Assembly: GCA_018241025.1 (NCBI GenBank)
Contig: JAFEEQ010000002.1
Coordinates: 45,604-109,603, forward strand
Direction of reading: 5' to 3'
DNA: 64,000 bases
Source: Pseudomonadota bacterium
Lineage (GTDB): Bacteria > Pseudomonadota > Alphaproteobacteria > Micropepsales > Micropepsaceae
Part shown: positions 26,733 through 35,000 of the stretch, piece by piece
How positions within the stretch are numbered: the first letter of the stretch is position 1
Layout: every line of letters begins with the position of its first letter
Program-made: the position numbers and the translations under genes
Notes under the pieces: generated by a model
Seen by the model: only the letters and a program-made list of their open reading frames with translations
What the model was told of the DNA's origin: nothing
The model's database searches: none

Positions 26733-27173
26733 ATGAAACAGCTCCTGACGTTGATCGCCTGTATTCTGGTTCTGGCAGGGTGCTCGAAGCCGGCAGCGCC
26801 CGCCGGACGCTGGGAAGGCACGTTTGAGTCCCACGATACCTTTGTCGCCGCCCGGCTGGAAATATCCGGGGGTCTCGTGCGCATCAGCGCGCCCGACGTC
26901 ACCGACGATAACGTCAGCGAAGAATCCGATCGGGAGCAAATGCGCCAGAACATGGCGGCGCGCCTTGCCGGTGCCTGGGGCGAGATCGAACCGCGCCCGA
27001 TGGACTTCGATGGCACGACGTTCCGCAAGCCGGGTGGGATCGCGCCGCAGATCGTGTGGGATTCGAAATCGAATGTGATGACGCTTTACGTGTATCTTGG
27101 CGTTCGACCTGTCATCAAAATCCCCCTTCGCCCGGTGAAGGACTTCAGCGACGATCCCTGGACATCGCAGTAG
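26733..27173 (+). CDS. Small lipoprotein, unknown function
   Basis: A 146-residue protein with a lipoprotein signal: MKQLLTLIACILVLAGCSKP (Cys17). The mature part is beta-rich (GRWEGTFESHDTFVAARLEIS) with no recognised domain. The start at ATG 26733 is preferred because the signal peptide begins there, though the Shine-Dalgarno is weak. Confidence 0.65.
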   Translation: MKQLLTLIACILVLAGCSKPAAPAGRWEGTFESHDTFVAARLEISGGLVRISAPDVTDDNVSEESDREQMRQNMAARLAGAWGEIEPRPMDFDGTTFRKPGGIAPQIVWDSKSNVMTLYVYLGVRPVIKIPLRPVKDFSDDPWTSQ

Positions 27174-27190
27174 GCGCCTAGCCGATCTGG

Positions 27191-27532
27191 CTATTTCAGA
27201 AATGAGAAGTAGGCCGCTCCAACGAGGCAAGCGAATGCCGCGACGTGATTCCAGCGAAGCGCTTCCCCGAGATAGGTGACCGAAAAAACCGCGAAAACAA
27301 GGAGCGTCACGATCTCCTGGATCGTTTTGAGCTGGGCCGCCGAGTAGACTTGATGGCCGAAATGGTTTGCGGGTACGGCAAGGCAGTATTCGAAAAACGC
27401 CAGGCCCCAGCCAGCAACCACGAGCTGCCAGATCGGGACATTCGGGAACCTGAACTGGCCGTACCAGGCAAATGTCATGAAGACATTGGAGGCACAAAGC
27501 AGCAGCACCGGGAAAATCATCGGCCAAGCCAT
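27191..27532 (-). CDS. DUF486/DMT-type membrane protein
   Basis: A 113-residue protein with four hydrophobic helices of the DMT/EamA half-size type (DUF486): ILLLCASNVFMTFAWYG-like first helix, then AGWGLAFFEYCLAVPANH and a last helix ending AAYFSFLK. Members resemble small multidrug transporters but transport is unproven. Convergent with the lipoprotein gene (17 bp). Confidence 0.85.
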   Translation of the reverse strand: MAWPMIFPVLLLCASNVFMTFAWYGQFRFPNVPIWQLVVAGWGLAFFEYCLAVPANHFGHQVYSAAQLKTIQEIVTLLVFAVFSVTYLGEALRWNHVAAFACLVGAAYFSFLK

Positions 27533-27634
27533 GGGGTACCTTCGGGAAATGTGAGCGTTTACAGCATTCCTACGATGGACGTCTCAGGGCAACAGGTGTC
27601 AATATGACAGCGATTGAGCCTTCTGGAGGCTGTC

Positions 27635-28201
27635 ATGAACTTGCGGTTGGCACCGTTCCTTCTTGCGGCATACGCGACATTCGCCGGCTTTCCCGCCGAG
27701 GCCGCAATTAGCGTCATTGGCAGTGGCCCGGCACAGCTCTGCTATCAAGCGGCAGACACCGGTGCCTCTCCTCTCGATTACATCTTCTACTGCGATCAGG
27801 CATTGGCGGGCTCCCTGTCGGCGAGTGATCGTGCAGCTACCTTCGTCAATCGGGGCGTGTTGAAGCTGAACATGAAGGCTCTCGACTCGGCGTCTCAAGA
27901 CTTCAACGCCGGGCTCTCGATCAACGACCAACTCGGCGAAGCCTATGTCGATCTCGGTGCCGTTCTGATTGCCAAGCGCCGCTATGCCGAAGCCATCCCA
28001 ATGATTACCAAGGGTCTCAAGCTTGGAACCAAGCAGCCGGAGAACGCCTATTACGACCGTGCGGTTGCATTTGAGGCTGTGGGAAATATCCAGTCGGCTT
28101 ATGAGGATTATCGCCAGGCCGTTGCGCTGAAACCGACATTCACGCGGGCCGCCGACGAATTGAAGCGCTTCCGCATCGTCGACAAGCCGACAGGCGCCTG
28201 A
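27635..28201 (+). CDS. Exported TPR protein
   Basis: A 188-residue protein with a signal peptide (about 1-23, ending AEAA) and about three tetratricopeptide repeats: AATFVNRGVLKLNMKALDSA near 70-89, AYVDLGAVLIAKRRYAEAIP near 108-127, and AYYDRAVAFEAVGNIQSAYE near 141-160. GGAGG precedes ATG 27635. Periplasmic protein-protein interaction module; partner unknown. Confidence 0.8.
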   Translation: MNLRLAPFLLAAYATFAGFPAEAAISVIGSGPAQLCYQAADTGASPLDYIFYCDQALAGSLSASDRAATFVNRGVLKLNMKALDSASQDFNAGLSINDQLGEAYVDLGAVLIAKRRYAEAIPMITKGLKLGTKQPENAYYDRAVAFEAVGNIQSAYEDYRQAVALKPTFTRAADELKRFRIVDKPTGA

Positions 28202-28332
28202 CCTCACATTACGGATATTTGTTTCGCGAGGTCTCGCTGCAGACACGCACCCGCGACAGACCATTACAAGTCACAGCTTCCGGCCAACACGCTCGGGGCG
28301 CACACTGTTTCTGCCGAAACCATCCGGTTTGT

Positions 28333-28391
28333 CCGTTCCCTCAATCGGCGCTCCAGCTCGGGAACGGTCAAGCGGGCGGTCGGGCCCGCTT
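28333..28391. other. Two hairpins in the 343-bp gap before the TolC-like gene
   Basis: The gap 28202-28544 has no convincing ORF. It contains CCGTTCCC/GGGAACGG (28333-28340 with 28360-28367, 19-nt loop) and AAGCGGGC/GCCCGCTT (28370-28391, 6-nt loop). They lie 150-210 nt before the TolC-like start and may terminate the TPR gene or form a leader. No T tract follows. Confidence 0.4.
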
Positions 28392-28544
28392 CAGACGCCC
28401 CCAAGTCTAGGCTTGCTGCCCGGCCGCCCAACCCGGCCCCCCGTTCAGAAATCTTCGTTGTCGCGGCCAGGAAATACGGTGTAGGGGGAACTTGTGTTCC
28501 GGCTTCGAGCGTTTATCTAAGGAGGGGGCGGTAAGAGAGATTCC

Positions 28545-29966
28545 ATGAAATTCCTTTTGCAGACGAGCTCCCTCGCTGTGCTGGCCGTTACCCTGGCCGC
28601 CTGTACAACTCCAATGCCTCAGACCATCAAGCCCGGCGATGTTCCGACGGGCTTCACCGCGCCCCGGACGCCGGAAATGGCCAACGCGCCGGTCTGGCCA
28701 ACCACCGAGTGGTGGCAGGGATTCAGCGCCGAAGAGCTGCCAGGGCTGGAAACCACGGCGCAGGCCGAAAACCTCGACCTTCTGGCCGCCGCGGCACGGG
28801 TCCTTCAGGCACAGGCCAATACCGGCATCGCAGGTTCCGCCCTGTTTCCGACCATCACGGGTGGCGGTTCGGCCAAGCGGGCGGGAACCAATGTCTCCGG
28901 TGTTCCGGGCGGGAACACTGCAAATACCTACGGCGTCTCGGCCCAGGCCAGCTACGAAGTCGATCTCTGGGGTCTGAACCGTGACCAGCTGCGGGCGGCC
29001 GAGCAGAACGAACTCTCGGCCCGCTATTCGCGGCAGACGGTGGCACTGACCGTCACGTCCGACGTCGCGAACACCTATTTCGACGTTCTGGCCCTGCGCG
29101 AACGCATCACCATCGCCAAGCAGAATATCGATGCCGCGAAGCGCATCCTCGCAATCACAGAAGCGAAGGTGACGAACGGCGTGTCGTCCAACCTCGAACT
29201 CGCGCAGCAGCGCGCCCAGCTCGCGTCCGAGGAGGCGACAATTCCCGCACTCGAGGAGCAGGAACGCGAGGCGCGCTATGCGCTCGCCATCCTTCTCGGC
29301 AAGCCGCCGGAAGGTTTCGACGTCAAGGCGGTCAATCTCGACGGTATCGTCGCGCCGCCGGTTCAGCCTGGAATGCCATCGGCCCTTCTGGAGCGCCGGC
29401 CGGATGTTGCCGCGGCTGAGGCTTCGTTGCGCGCCGCGCACGCCAATGTCGACGCCGCGCGTGCCGCGTTCTTTCCCTCGCTCGATCTTTCGGCTTCGAT
29501 CAGCCAGGCGTTCAATCCATCGAGCATGGCTTGGAGCATCGGCGCCTCTCTGCTGCAGACAATCTTTGACGGCGGACGTCTGGGCGCGGAGAGCGATTAT
29601 GCGAAGGCCCAGCAGACTGAGCTGGTCGCGACCTATCGCAAGGCCGTTTTCAGCGCATTCAGCGACGTCGAGAGCGCCGTCGGGCAGGTATCTTCTTATG
29701 CCGAACGCGAGCGGCTGATCGCCGAGCAAGAGCGCAACGCCGCCGAAGCCTATCGGATCTCCGAACTGCAATATCGCGAAGGCGTAGCCGATCTCCTGAC
29801 TGTGCTGCAAACCCAACAGACGCTGTTCAGTGCGCAGGACCAGTTGGTGCAGATTCGCCTTGCGCGGCTGCAGGCGGGCGTCTCGCTTTACCGCGCCCTT
29901 GGCGGCGGTTGGACGGTCGCGACAGACCCAAATGCGCCGCCGGACACCGGCTTCCGGCCGCTTTAG
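28545..29966 (+). CDS. NodT/TolC-type outer membrane efflux lipoprotein
   Basis: A 473-residue outer membrane factor with a lipobox (AVTLAAC, Cys near 20) and the two halves of the OEP fold, each with long helices: QVQA-type LAAAARVLQAQANTGIA near 80-96, SYEVDLWGLNRDQL near 138-151, and the second half with LLERRPDVAAAEASLRAAHANV near 283-304. RND/MFS tripartite partner genes would be expected beside it but none is adjacent, so it is an orphan OMF, possibly recruited by pumps elsewhere. Confidence 0.9.
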   Translation: MKFLLQTSSLAVLAVTLAACTTPMPQTIKPGDVPTGFTAPRTPEMANAPVWPTTEWWQGFSAEELPGLETTAQAENLDLLAAAARVLQAQANTGIAGSALFPTITGGGSAKRAGTNVSGVPGGNTANTYGVSAQASYEVDLWGLNRDQLRAAEQNELSARYSRQTVALTVTSDVANTYFDVLALRERITIAKQNIDAAKRILAITEAKVTNGVSSNLELAQQRAQLASEEATIPALEEQEREARYALAILLGKPPEGFDVKAVNLDGIVAPPVQPGMPSALLERRPDVAAAEASLRAAHANVDAARAAFFPSLDLSASISQAFNPSSMAWSIGASLLQTIFDGGRLGAESDYAKAQQTELVATYRKAVFSAFSDVESAVGQVSSYAERERLIAEQERNAAEAYRISELQYREGVADLLTVLQTQQTLFSAQDQLVQIRLARLQAGVSLYRALGGGWTVATDPNAPPDTGFRPL

Positions 29967-29991
29967 GCCAGCCGATGTTCGAAGGAACCCT

Positions 29992-30975
29992 TCAGGCGTG
30001 GCCCAGAATGCGCCGCGTCTGATAGCCTTTGGACAGATGCTTCGCCTCGTCGTCGCTCAGCTTGACGCTGACCGCGGCGATCGCATCGTCGAGATGCTTC
30101 ATTTTTGATGCGCCGACGATCGGTGCCGTCACCGCCGGCTGGTGCAGCAGCCAGGCAAGCGCGATCTGCGCCGCAGACACGCCTTTCTCCTGCGCCAGAG
30201 CATCGACCTTGTCGCGGATCGCATAGTCGCTATCGAGGAACGCGCTTGCCGTCAGAATGTTCGCATCCGATTTCGCGCGCGTGGTCTGCGCCTCGCCGCT
30301 GCGGCTGCGGTTGCCGGCGAGAAAGCCGCGCGCCAGCGGGCTCCATGGGATCACGCCGACGCCCGCATCACGGCAGAGCGGAAGCATCTCGCGTTCCTCC
30401 TCGCGATAGACGAGATTGTAAAAGTTCTGCATCGAGACGAATTTCGTCGCGCCCGACCTCTCCTGCGTATGCAGATATTTCGAGAACTGCCAGGCGTACA
30501 TCGAAGAGGCGCCGATATAGCGAGCCTTGCCGGCCTTCACAATATCATGCAGCGCTTCGACCGTTTCTTCGATCGGTGTCGTCGGATCGAAGCGATGAAT
30601 CTGATAGAGGTCGACGAAATCGGTGCCGAGACGGCGAAGCGAATTGTCGATCGAAGCCATGATGTGCTTTCGCGACAAGCCACGGTCGTTCACGTCGTCG
30701 CTCATCACGCCGCAGACCTTGGTCGCAAGAACGACCTGATCGCGCCTCGCGAAGTCCTTCATTGCCTTGCCGACGATTTCTTCGCTGCGGCCGACGGAGT
30801 AGACGTCCGCGGTGTCGAAAAAGTTGATGCCGGATTCCAGCGCGCACTTGATGAAGGGCCGCGCCTCCTCCTCAGCCAGCACCCAGTCGCGCCAATTGGG
30901 CGAGCCATAGGTCATGCAGCCAAGACAGATGCGTGAGACCTTGAGACCGGTCGTGCCGAGGCGCATGTATTCCAT
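29992..30975 (-). CDS. Aldo/keto reductase
   Basis: A 327-residue TIM-barrel AKR of the YajO/Tas-like type: the catalytic tetrad DTADVYSVGRSEEIVG (D, Y near residues 55-60), LATKV (K near 85), IHRF (H near 126). NADPH-binding C-terminus with PIVGASKM. GGGGGAG precedes ATG 30975. Substrate unknown. Confidence 0.9.
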   Translation of the reverse strand: MEYMRLGTTGLKVSRICLGCMTYGSPNWRDWVLAEEEARPFIKCALESGINFFDTADVYSVGRSEEIVGKAMKDFARRDQVVLATKVCGVMSDDVNDRGLSRKHIMASIDNSLRRLGTDFVDLYQIHRFDPTTPIEETVEALHDIVKAGKARYIGASSMYAWQFSKYLHTQERSGATKFVSMQNFYNLVYREEEREMLPLCRDAGVGVIPWSPLARGFLAGNRSRSGEAQTTRAKSDANILTASAFLDSDYAIRDKVDALAQEKGVSAAQIALAWLLHQPAVTAPIVGASKMKHLDDAIAAVSVKLSDDEAKHLSKGYQTRRILGHA

Positions 30976-31046
30976 CTGGGTCTCCCCCGGACGCTGCTTC
31001 CGGACGTCAGCTTACGCTCGCAGGTCGATGCGCGCAGATGAAATCT

Positions 31047-31688
31047 TCAAAATCCGAACATCTTGCCGACCAGCTTCGGCAAAAACCCGCGGAAGACCAG
31101 CGGCGCATCCGTCACGGCGAGATTGATGCATGCCGGCCCCGGATCGGCGGTCGGCTGGTGTTCGATATCGGGCGTCGTCGTCTGGACGTCGCCAGGCCCG
31201 TATCTGCCGGTCACATCGGAGAAGCTGCCGGTCAGGACGAGGGTCCATTCCTCGCCGCGATGAGTATGAGGCGCGACGCCTGCTCCCGGTTCGGCCCGGA
31301 TCAGTCGCGCCCGCACACCATCCCGGGTTACCAGCGGATAGTGCGCAAGACCCGACACGATAGGCCGCCAGGCGATACCGTCGATATCGTTGCCGATATA
31401 GGCACGCAAGGGTGCGGGAACCGAGCTATCCAGGTGAGCACTGCGGACGATCGCCGCGGCCGGCTCGTCCAGACGCGAAAGGACGGACTGGTAAGCCTGA
31501 GCGCTCATGGCCACGGGCGGGATGTCTTCGAGAAGCGAGCCCCCTGCCGCCTCCGACGAAGCAACCACGAGGCGACACTGCCGGCACAGCGCCAGATGGG
31601 ACGCAACCAGAAGCGCGACTGCTTCGTTAGCCGCGCCCGACGCATATGAGAGCAGCAGCTCCTCGCCAGGGTGATGCGCGATACTCAT
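31047..31688 (-). CDS. chrR: ChrR family zinc-binding anti-sigma factor
   Basis: A 213-residue protein: N-terminal zinc anti-sigma domain (H5/H6, then SHLALCRQC: H, C, C near residues 31-38), then a C-terminal cupin with metal ligands in PHTHRGEEWTLVLTGSFSD and DIEHQ. ChrR keeps RpoE inactive until singlet oxygen or related oxidants release it (family knowledge from Rhodobacter). Its ATG overlaps the stop of the sigma factor gene by 4 nt, the usual order. The cupin half keeps its H, H, E and H ligands. Confidence 0.9.
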   Translation of the reverse strand: MSIAHHPGEELLLSYASGAANEAVALLVASHLALCRQCRLVVASSEAAGGSLLEDIPPVAMSAQAYQSVLSRLDEPAAAIVRSAHLDSSVPAPLRAYIGNDIDGIAWRPIVSGLAHYPLVTRDGVRARLIRAEPGAGVAPHTHRGEEWTLVLTGSFSDVTGRYGPGDVQTTTPDIEHQPTADPGPACINLAVTDAPLVFRGFLPKLVGKMFGF

Positions 31689-32242
31689 GGACTGTCTCCG
31701 AGTGCCAGACGCAGGCGCGCCATGGCAAGCCGTATGCGTGATTTTACGGTACCGAGCGGTAGGCCAAGTTCCGCTGCGATGGCGCTGTGCGGCTTTTCCG
31801 CGAGAAACGACAGCGAAATGATCTCCGCCTGCTCCTTGGGCAGGGCAGCCAAGGCGGTTCGAAGGCGATCTTCGGCCTTGCCCCAGTCGAGCGAGTCGCC
31901 AGCGTCCCGTTCGGCTTCGGGCTGGAGTGAGGGGTCGTTGGGATCGAGGTCGGGCCGGCGCTCGCGACGGATCGCATCGATACGCAAGTTTCGGGCGATA
32001 GTGAAAATCCAGGTCGACGCGGAGGCCCGCGCCGGATCGAACAGGGCCGCCTTGCGCCAGACCGTTAGGAGTGCCTCCTGTGCCAGGTCTTCCGCCAAGG
32101 GCGCGCTCGCCCCGAGCCGAACGAGATAACTCTTCACCCGCGGCGCGAAATGATCGAACACGATCTGGAACGCGGCCCGGTCGCGCGTCGCGGCGATGGC
32201 GCAGATGGCGGCATTGAGCCTATCGACTGACGGCAAAGTCAT
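31685..32242 (-). CDS. rpoE: ECF RNA polymerase sigma factor (RpoE/ECF11 type)
   Basis: A 185-residue ECF sigma factor: region 2 (FDHFAPRVKSYLVRLG and DLAQEALLTVWRKA, about 30-66) and region 4 (ALPKEQAEIISLSFLAEKPHSAIAAEL with GTVKSRIRLAMARL). Coupled to chrR, so ECF11/RpoE type, responding to singlet oxygen. Start at ATG 32242 follows the family N-terminus; an in-frame ATG at 32320 is an alternative. The region between it and the divergent DUF1365 gene contains a candidate promoter for this sigma factor. Confidence 0.9.
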   Translation of the reverse strand: MTLPSVDRLNAAICAIAATRDRAAFQIVFDHFAPRVKSYLVRLGASAPLAEDLAQEALLTVWRKAALFDPARASASTWIFTIARNLRIDAIRRERRPDLDPNDPSLQPEAERDAGDSLDWGKAEDRLRTALAALPKEQAEIISLSFLAEKPHSAIAAELGLPLGTVKSRIRLAMARLRLALGDSP

Positions 32243-32362
32243 TGCCGGGCGCACAACAGGCCGGACCGCACGAAAAATGCGGGCGTTGCGGGAAACGGCG
32301 GGAATCGCAGCATAGGCCATCCTAGCCGGAAATACGGAAAAACGGCCCCGCCAGATCAGCAC

Positions 32363-32391
32363 TGATCCGGCAATCCTGTATCGCCGTAAAC
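32363..32391 (+). promoter_or_regulatory. Predicted RpoE (ECF11)-type promoter of the DUF1365 gene
   Basis: TGATCC (32363-32368), an 18-nt spacer, then TAAAC (32387-32391) match the remembered RpoE/ChrR regulon pattern TGATCC-N18-TAAGA in Rhodobacter closely. It sits directly before the DUF1365 ATG at 32397, predicting a start of transcription at or just past the start codon. The palindrome GATCAG-CA-CTGATC (32354-32367) overlaps the -35; on the other strand TGATCT-N18-TATTTC could serve the sigma gene, a weaker match. Confidence 0.6.
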
Positions 32392-32396
32392 CATTG

Positions 32397-33161
32397 ATGC
32401 ACAGCGCAATCTACACTGGCCAGGTGATGCATCGGCGGCTTAGGCCGCGCCGGCATGCGTTCCGCTATCGCGTTTTTTCGCTCCTGTTCGATCTCGACGA
32501 GTTGGAGAACATTCGGCATGGCCTCGCGTTGTTCCGTCTCGGCATCGTGCGGTTCGAGCCACAGGACCACGGCGACGCCAGGGATCTTCGCGCCTGGCTC
32601 GACGGACTTCTGGCTCGCGAGGGAATAGTGGCAGATGGTCCGAGGCGCGTACTCTGCTATCCGCGTCTCTTTGGCTACGTCTTCAATCCGTTGAGCGTGT
32701 GGTTCTGCCACCGTCGCGATAATACGCTCGCGGCAATCGTCTACGAGGTGCACAACACCTATGGCGAGCGACATGCCTACGTGCTGTGCGCGGGAAGCGA
32801 CGAAGCCGTGGTGCGGCAGCGGGCGGAGAAAGTGTTCTACGTTTCGCCCTTCCTCTCGATGGACTGCGAGTACCATTTCCGCATTAGGCCCCCGAACGAC
32901 GACGTGCTGGTCGCGATCAACGAGACCGAAGCCGGACGGCCTGTCCTCACGGCAACCTTCAGCGGTAAGCGGCAGCCATTGAGCAATGCGACACTTCTGG
33001 CTGCGCTGTTGCGCCATCCGCTGATGACCGTCAAAGTGATCGCCGCCATACACATCGAAGCTGTGCGCCTCATGTGGAAAGGCGTCGCGCGTCACGCGCA
33101 CACTCCATCTGGCGCCCGGAGGGGCGATGTCGCGCTTCGAGCCCTTCGATCTTCCGACTGA
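32397..33161 (+). CDS. DUF1365 protein, likely RpoE regulon member
   Basis: A 254-residue DUF1365 protein: the N-terminal IYTGQVMHRRLRPRRHAFRY pattern, LFGYVFNPLSVWFCH near residues 92-106, VYEVHNTYGERHAYVL near 112-127. In Rhodobacter RpoE regulons a DUF1365 gene sits with cyclopropane-synthase-like genes used in furan fatty acid and oxidative membrane-lipid responses. Here it stands alone beside rpoE-chrR. Start set at ATG 32397 because the family motif requires it. It overlaps the next gene by 35 nt. Confidence 0.85.
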   Translation: MHSAIYTGQVMHRRLRPRRHAFRYRVFSLLFDLDELENIRHGLALFRLGIVRFEPQDHGDARDLRAWLDGLLAREGIVADGPRRVLCYPRLFGYVFNPLSVWFCHRRDNTLAAIVYEVHNTYGERHAYVLCAGSDEAVVRQRAEKVFYVSPFLSMDCEYHFRIRPPNDDVLVAINETEAGRPVLTATFSGKRQPLSNATLLAALLRHPLMTVKVIAAIHIEAVRLMWKGVARHAHTPSGARRGDVALRALRSSD

Positions 33162-34251
33162 AACGGAAAGCCTCCGCGCCGAGGTGCGTGCGTTCCTCGC
33201 CGAGACGATTCCCCATCGCACCGCACGGGAGCGCGCCGAGAGCTGGATGGGGATGGACAAGGATTTCAGCCGCAAGATGGGCGCGCGCGGCTGGCTCGGC
33301 ATGACATGGCCGAAGAAATACGGCGGGCATGAGCGCAGCTTCGCCGAGCGCTATGTCGTGATCGAGGAAATGCTGGCCGCCGGTGCGCCGGTCTCCTATC
33401 ATTGGATCGCCGACCGGCAGAGCGGTCCGCTGCTGCTGCGCTTCGGCACCGAAGAGCAGCGCCGTTCGATCCTGCCGCGTATCGCGCGCGGCGAAATCTG
33501 CTTCTGTATCGGCATGAGCGAGCCTGGTGCGGGCAGCGACCTGGCGGGTGTTCGGACGCGCGGCACCAAGGTCGAAGGCGGCTGGCGGGTGAGCGGGCAG
33601 AAGATCTGGACCTCCAACGCCCATGTCGCGACCTATATGATCGCGCTCGTGCGTACGCTGGAAGGCGAGCGCCATGCGGGGCTGTCGCAGCTCATGATCG
33701 ACATGACCTCGCCTGGCGTGACTGTGCGCCCTATCGAGAATCTGACCGGCGCGGCCGATTTCAATGAAGTGTTCCTCGACGATGTCTTCGTGCCCGAAGG
33801 CATGCTGGTCGGCGAGGAAGGCAATGGCTGGAAGCAGGTGAACGCCGAACTCGCCTTTGAGCGCAGCGGGCCTGAGCGCTATCTCTCGTCGATCCGCATC
33901 TTCCAGGAATTCTTGCGCATCGTCGGGCCTAAGCCGAGCGAGAGCGAGCGCATCTTCATCGGCCAGGTGGCGGCCCAGATGTGGACCCTGCGCCAGATGT
34001 CGCTCTCAGTCGCGGGCAAGCTGTCGCGTGGCGAGGACCCGATGGCGGATGCAACCATCGTGAAAGATCTCGGGACGACGCTCGAGCAGGACATTCCGCG
34101 CCAGGCGCAGGCGCTGGCTCCGGCCGCGACGGATGCCTCTTTCGACGAGACGATGCGCTACCTCGTGCAGGCTTCGACCTCGTTTTCGCTGCGCGGCGGC
34201 ACGCGGGAAATCCTGCGCGGCATCATCGCCCGCGAATTGGGCCTCAGATGA
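33127..34251 (+). CDS. Acyl-CoA dehydrogenase, larger subunit-like
   Basis: A 374-residue acyl-CoA dehydrogenase: helical N-domain (about 1-120), beta-domain with GMSEPGAGSDLAGVRT near residues 134-149 and the FAD/substrate segment WRVSGQKIWTSNAH near 154-167, and C-terminal helical domain ending SFSLRGGTREILRGIIAREL. GGAGGGG precedes ATG 33127. The active-site base cannot be assigned by eye. It is followed by a second, shorter subunit gene overlapping by 4 nt, as in heteromeric (alpha2beta2) steroid-type dehydrogenases. Confidence 0.9.
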   Translation: MSRFEPFDLPTETESLRAEVRAFLAETIPHRTARERAESWMGMDKDFSRKMGARGWLGMTWPKKYGGHERSFAERYVVIEEMLAAGAPVSYHWIADRQSGPLLLRFGTEEQRRSILPRIARGEICFCIGMSEPGAGSDLAGVRTRGTKVEGGWRVSGQKIWTSNAHVATYMIALVRTLEGERHAGLSQLMIDMTSPGVTVRPIENLTGAADFNEVFLDDVFVPEGMLVGEEGNGWKQVNAELAFERSGPERYLSSIRIFQEFLRIVGPKPSESERIFIGQVAAQMWTLRQMSLSVAGKLSRGEDPMADATIVKDLGTTLEQDIPRQAQALAPAATDASFDETMRYLVQASTSFSLRGGTREILRGIIARELGLR

Positions 34252-34946
34252 GCGAGTTGCGCGCGCTTCTGGCCGATACGGCCGCAAAAGTCCTCAGCCG
34301 TCAGCCGGTGGACGACGCGGCTCTGCGCGAATCCGGCCTGCTCGATGTGATGATGCCGGAAGCCGATGGCGGGTTCGGCGGCGGCTGGGAAGACGCTTAC
34401 ATAGTTTTGAGCGCGGTCGGCGCGCATGCCCTGCCCGGCCGGATCGCAGAGGGAATCACCAAGCCGAAGGGCGGCGGGATCGAAGCGATGGCGCTGGCGC
34501 GCGCCTGCCAGATGGCCGGCGCGATGCAGGCGGCGCTCAATCTCTCGGTGACCTATGTTCGCGAACGCAAGCAGTTCGGCAAGCCGCTAGCCGGCTTTCA
34601 GGCGATCCAGCAGCAGCTCGCGGTGTTCGCCGAAGAGACGGCGGCGACAGCGATGGCCGCGCAGGCGGCGTGCCGCGCCGCGGATCGCGGACCGGCGACG
34701 TTCGAGATCGGCTGCGCCAAGCTGCGCGCGAACATGGCGGTGGGCATAGCGACAAGCGTCGCTCATCAGGTTCATGGCGCGATGGGCTTCACTGCGGAAT
34801 ACAAGCTGCAAAGCCTGACGCGGCTCTTGTGGGACTGGCGCAGCGACAGCGGCAATGACCGCCACTGGGCCGAACGTCTCGGTGCGACAATCGCGGCGGC
34901 GGGCGCGGACGGGTTCTGGCCGGCGCTGGTTGCGCCGCCACATTGA
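34248..34946 (+). CDS. Acyl-CoA dehydrogenase-like small subunit lacking the middle domain
   Basis: A 232-residue protein that begins like an acyl-CoA dehydrogenase (SELRALLADTAAKVLSRQPV; LLDVMMPEADGGFGGGWEDA) and ends like one (MAGAMQAALNLSVTYVRERK; QAIQQQLAVFAEETAATAMA; HGAMGFTAEYKLQSLTRLLW). Near residue 62, after HALPGRIAEG, the reading passes straight into the C-terminal helical domain: about 110 residues of beta-domain are missing in frame. Small subunits of heteromeric dehydrogenases are usually 310-350 aa. It could be a real minimal partner or the product of a deletion. Confidence 0.75.
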   Translation: MSELRALLADTAAKVLSRQPVDDAALRESGLLDVMMPEADGGFGGGWEDAYIVLSAVGAHALPGRIAEGITKPKGGGIEAMALARACQMAGAMQAALNLSVTYVRERKQFGKPLAGFQAIQQQLAVFAEETAATAMAAQAACRAADRGPATFEIGCAKLRANMAVGIATSVAHQVHGAMGFTAEYKLQSLTRLLWDWRSDSGNDRHWAERLGATIAAAGADGFWPALVAPPH

Positions 34947-35000
34947 TTCACCGGCCCTGCACTTGTAGAGCCTTCCCATCGCCATTCACGGACAAATCCA

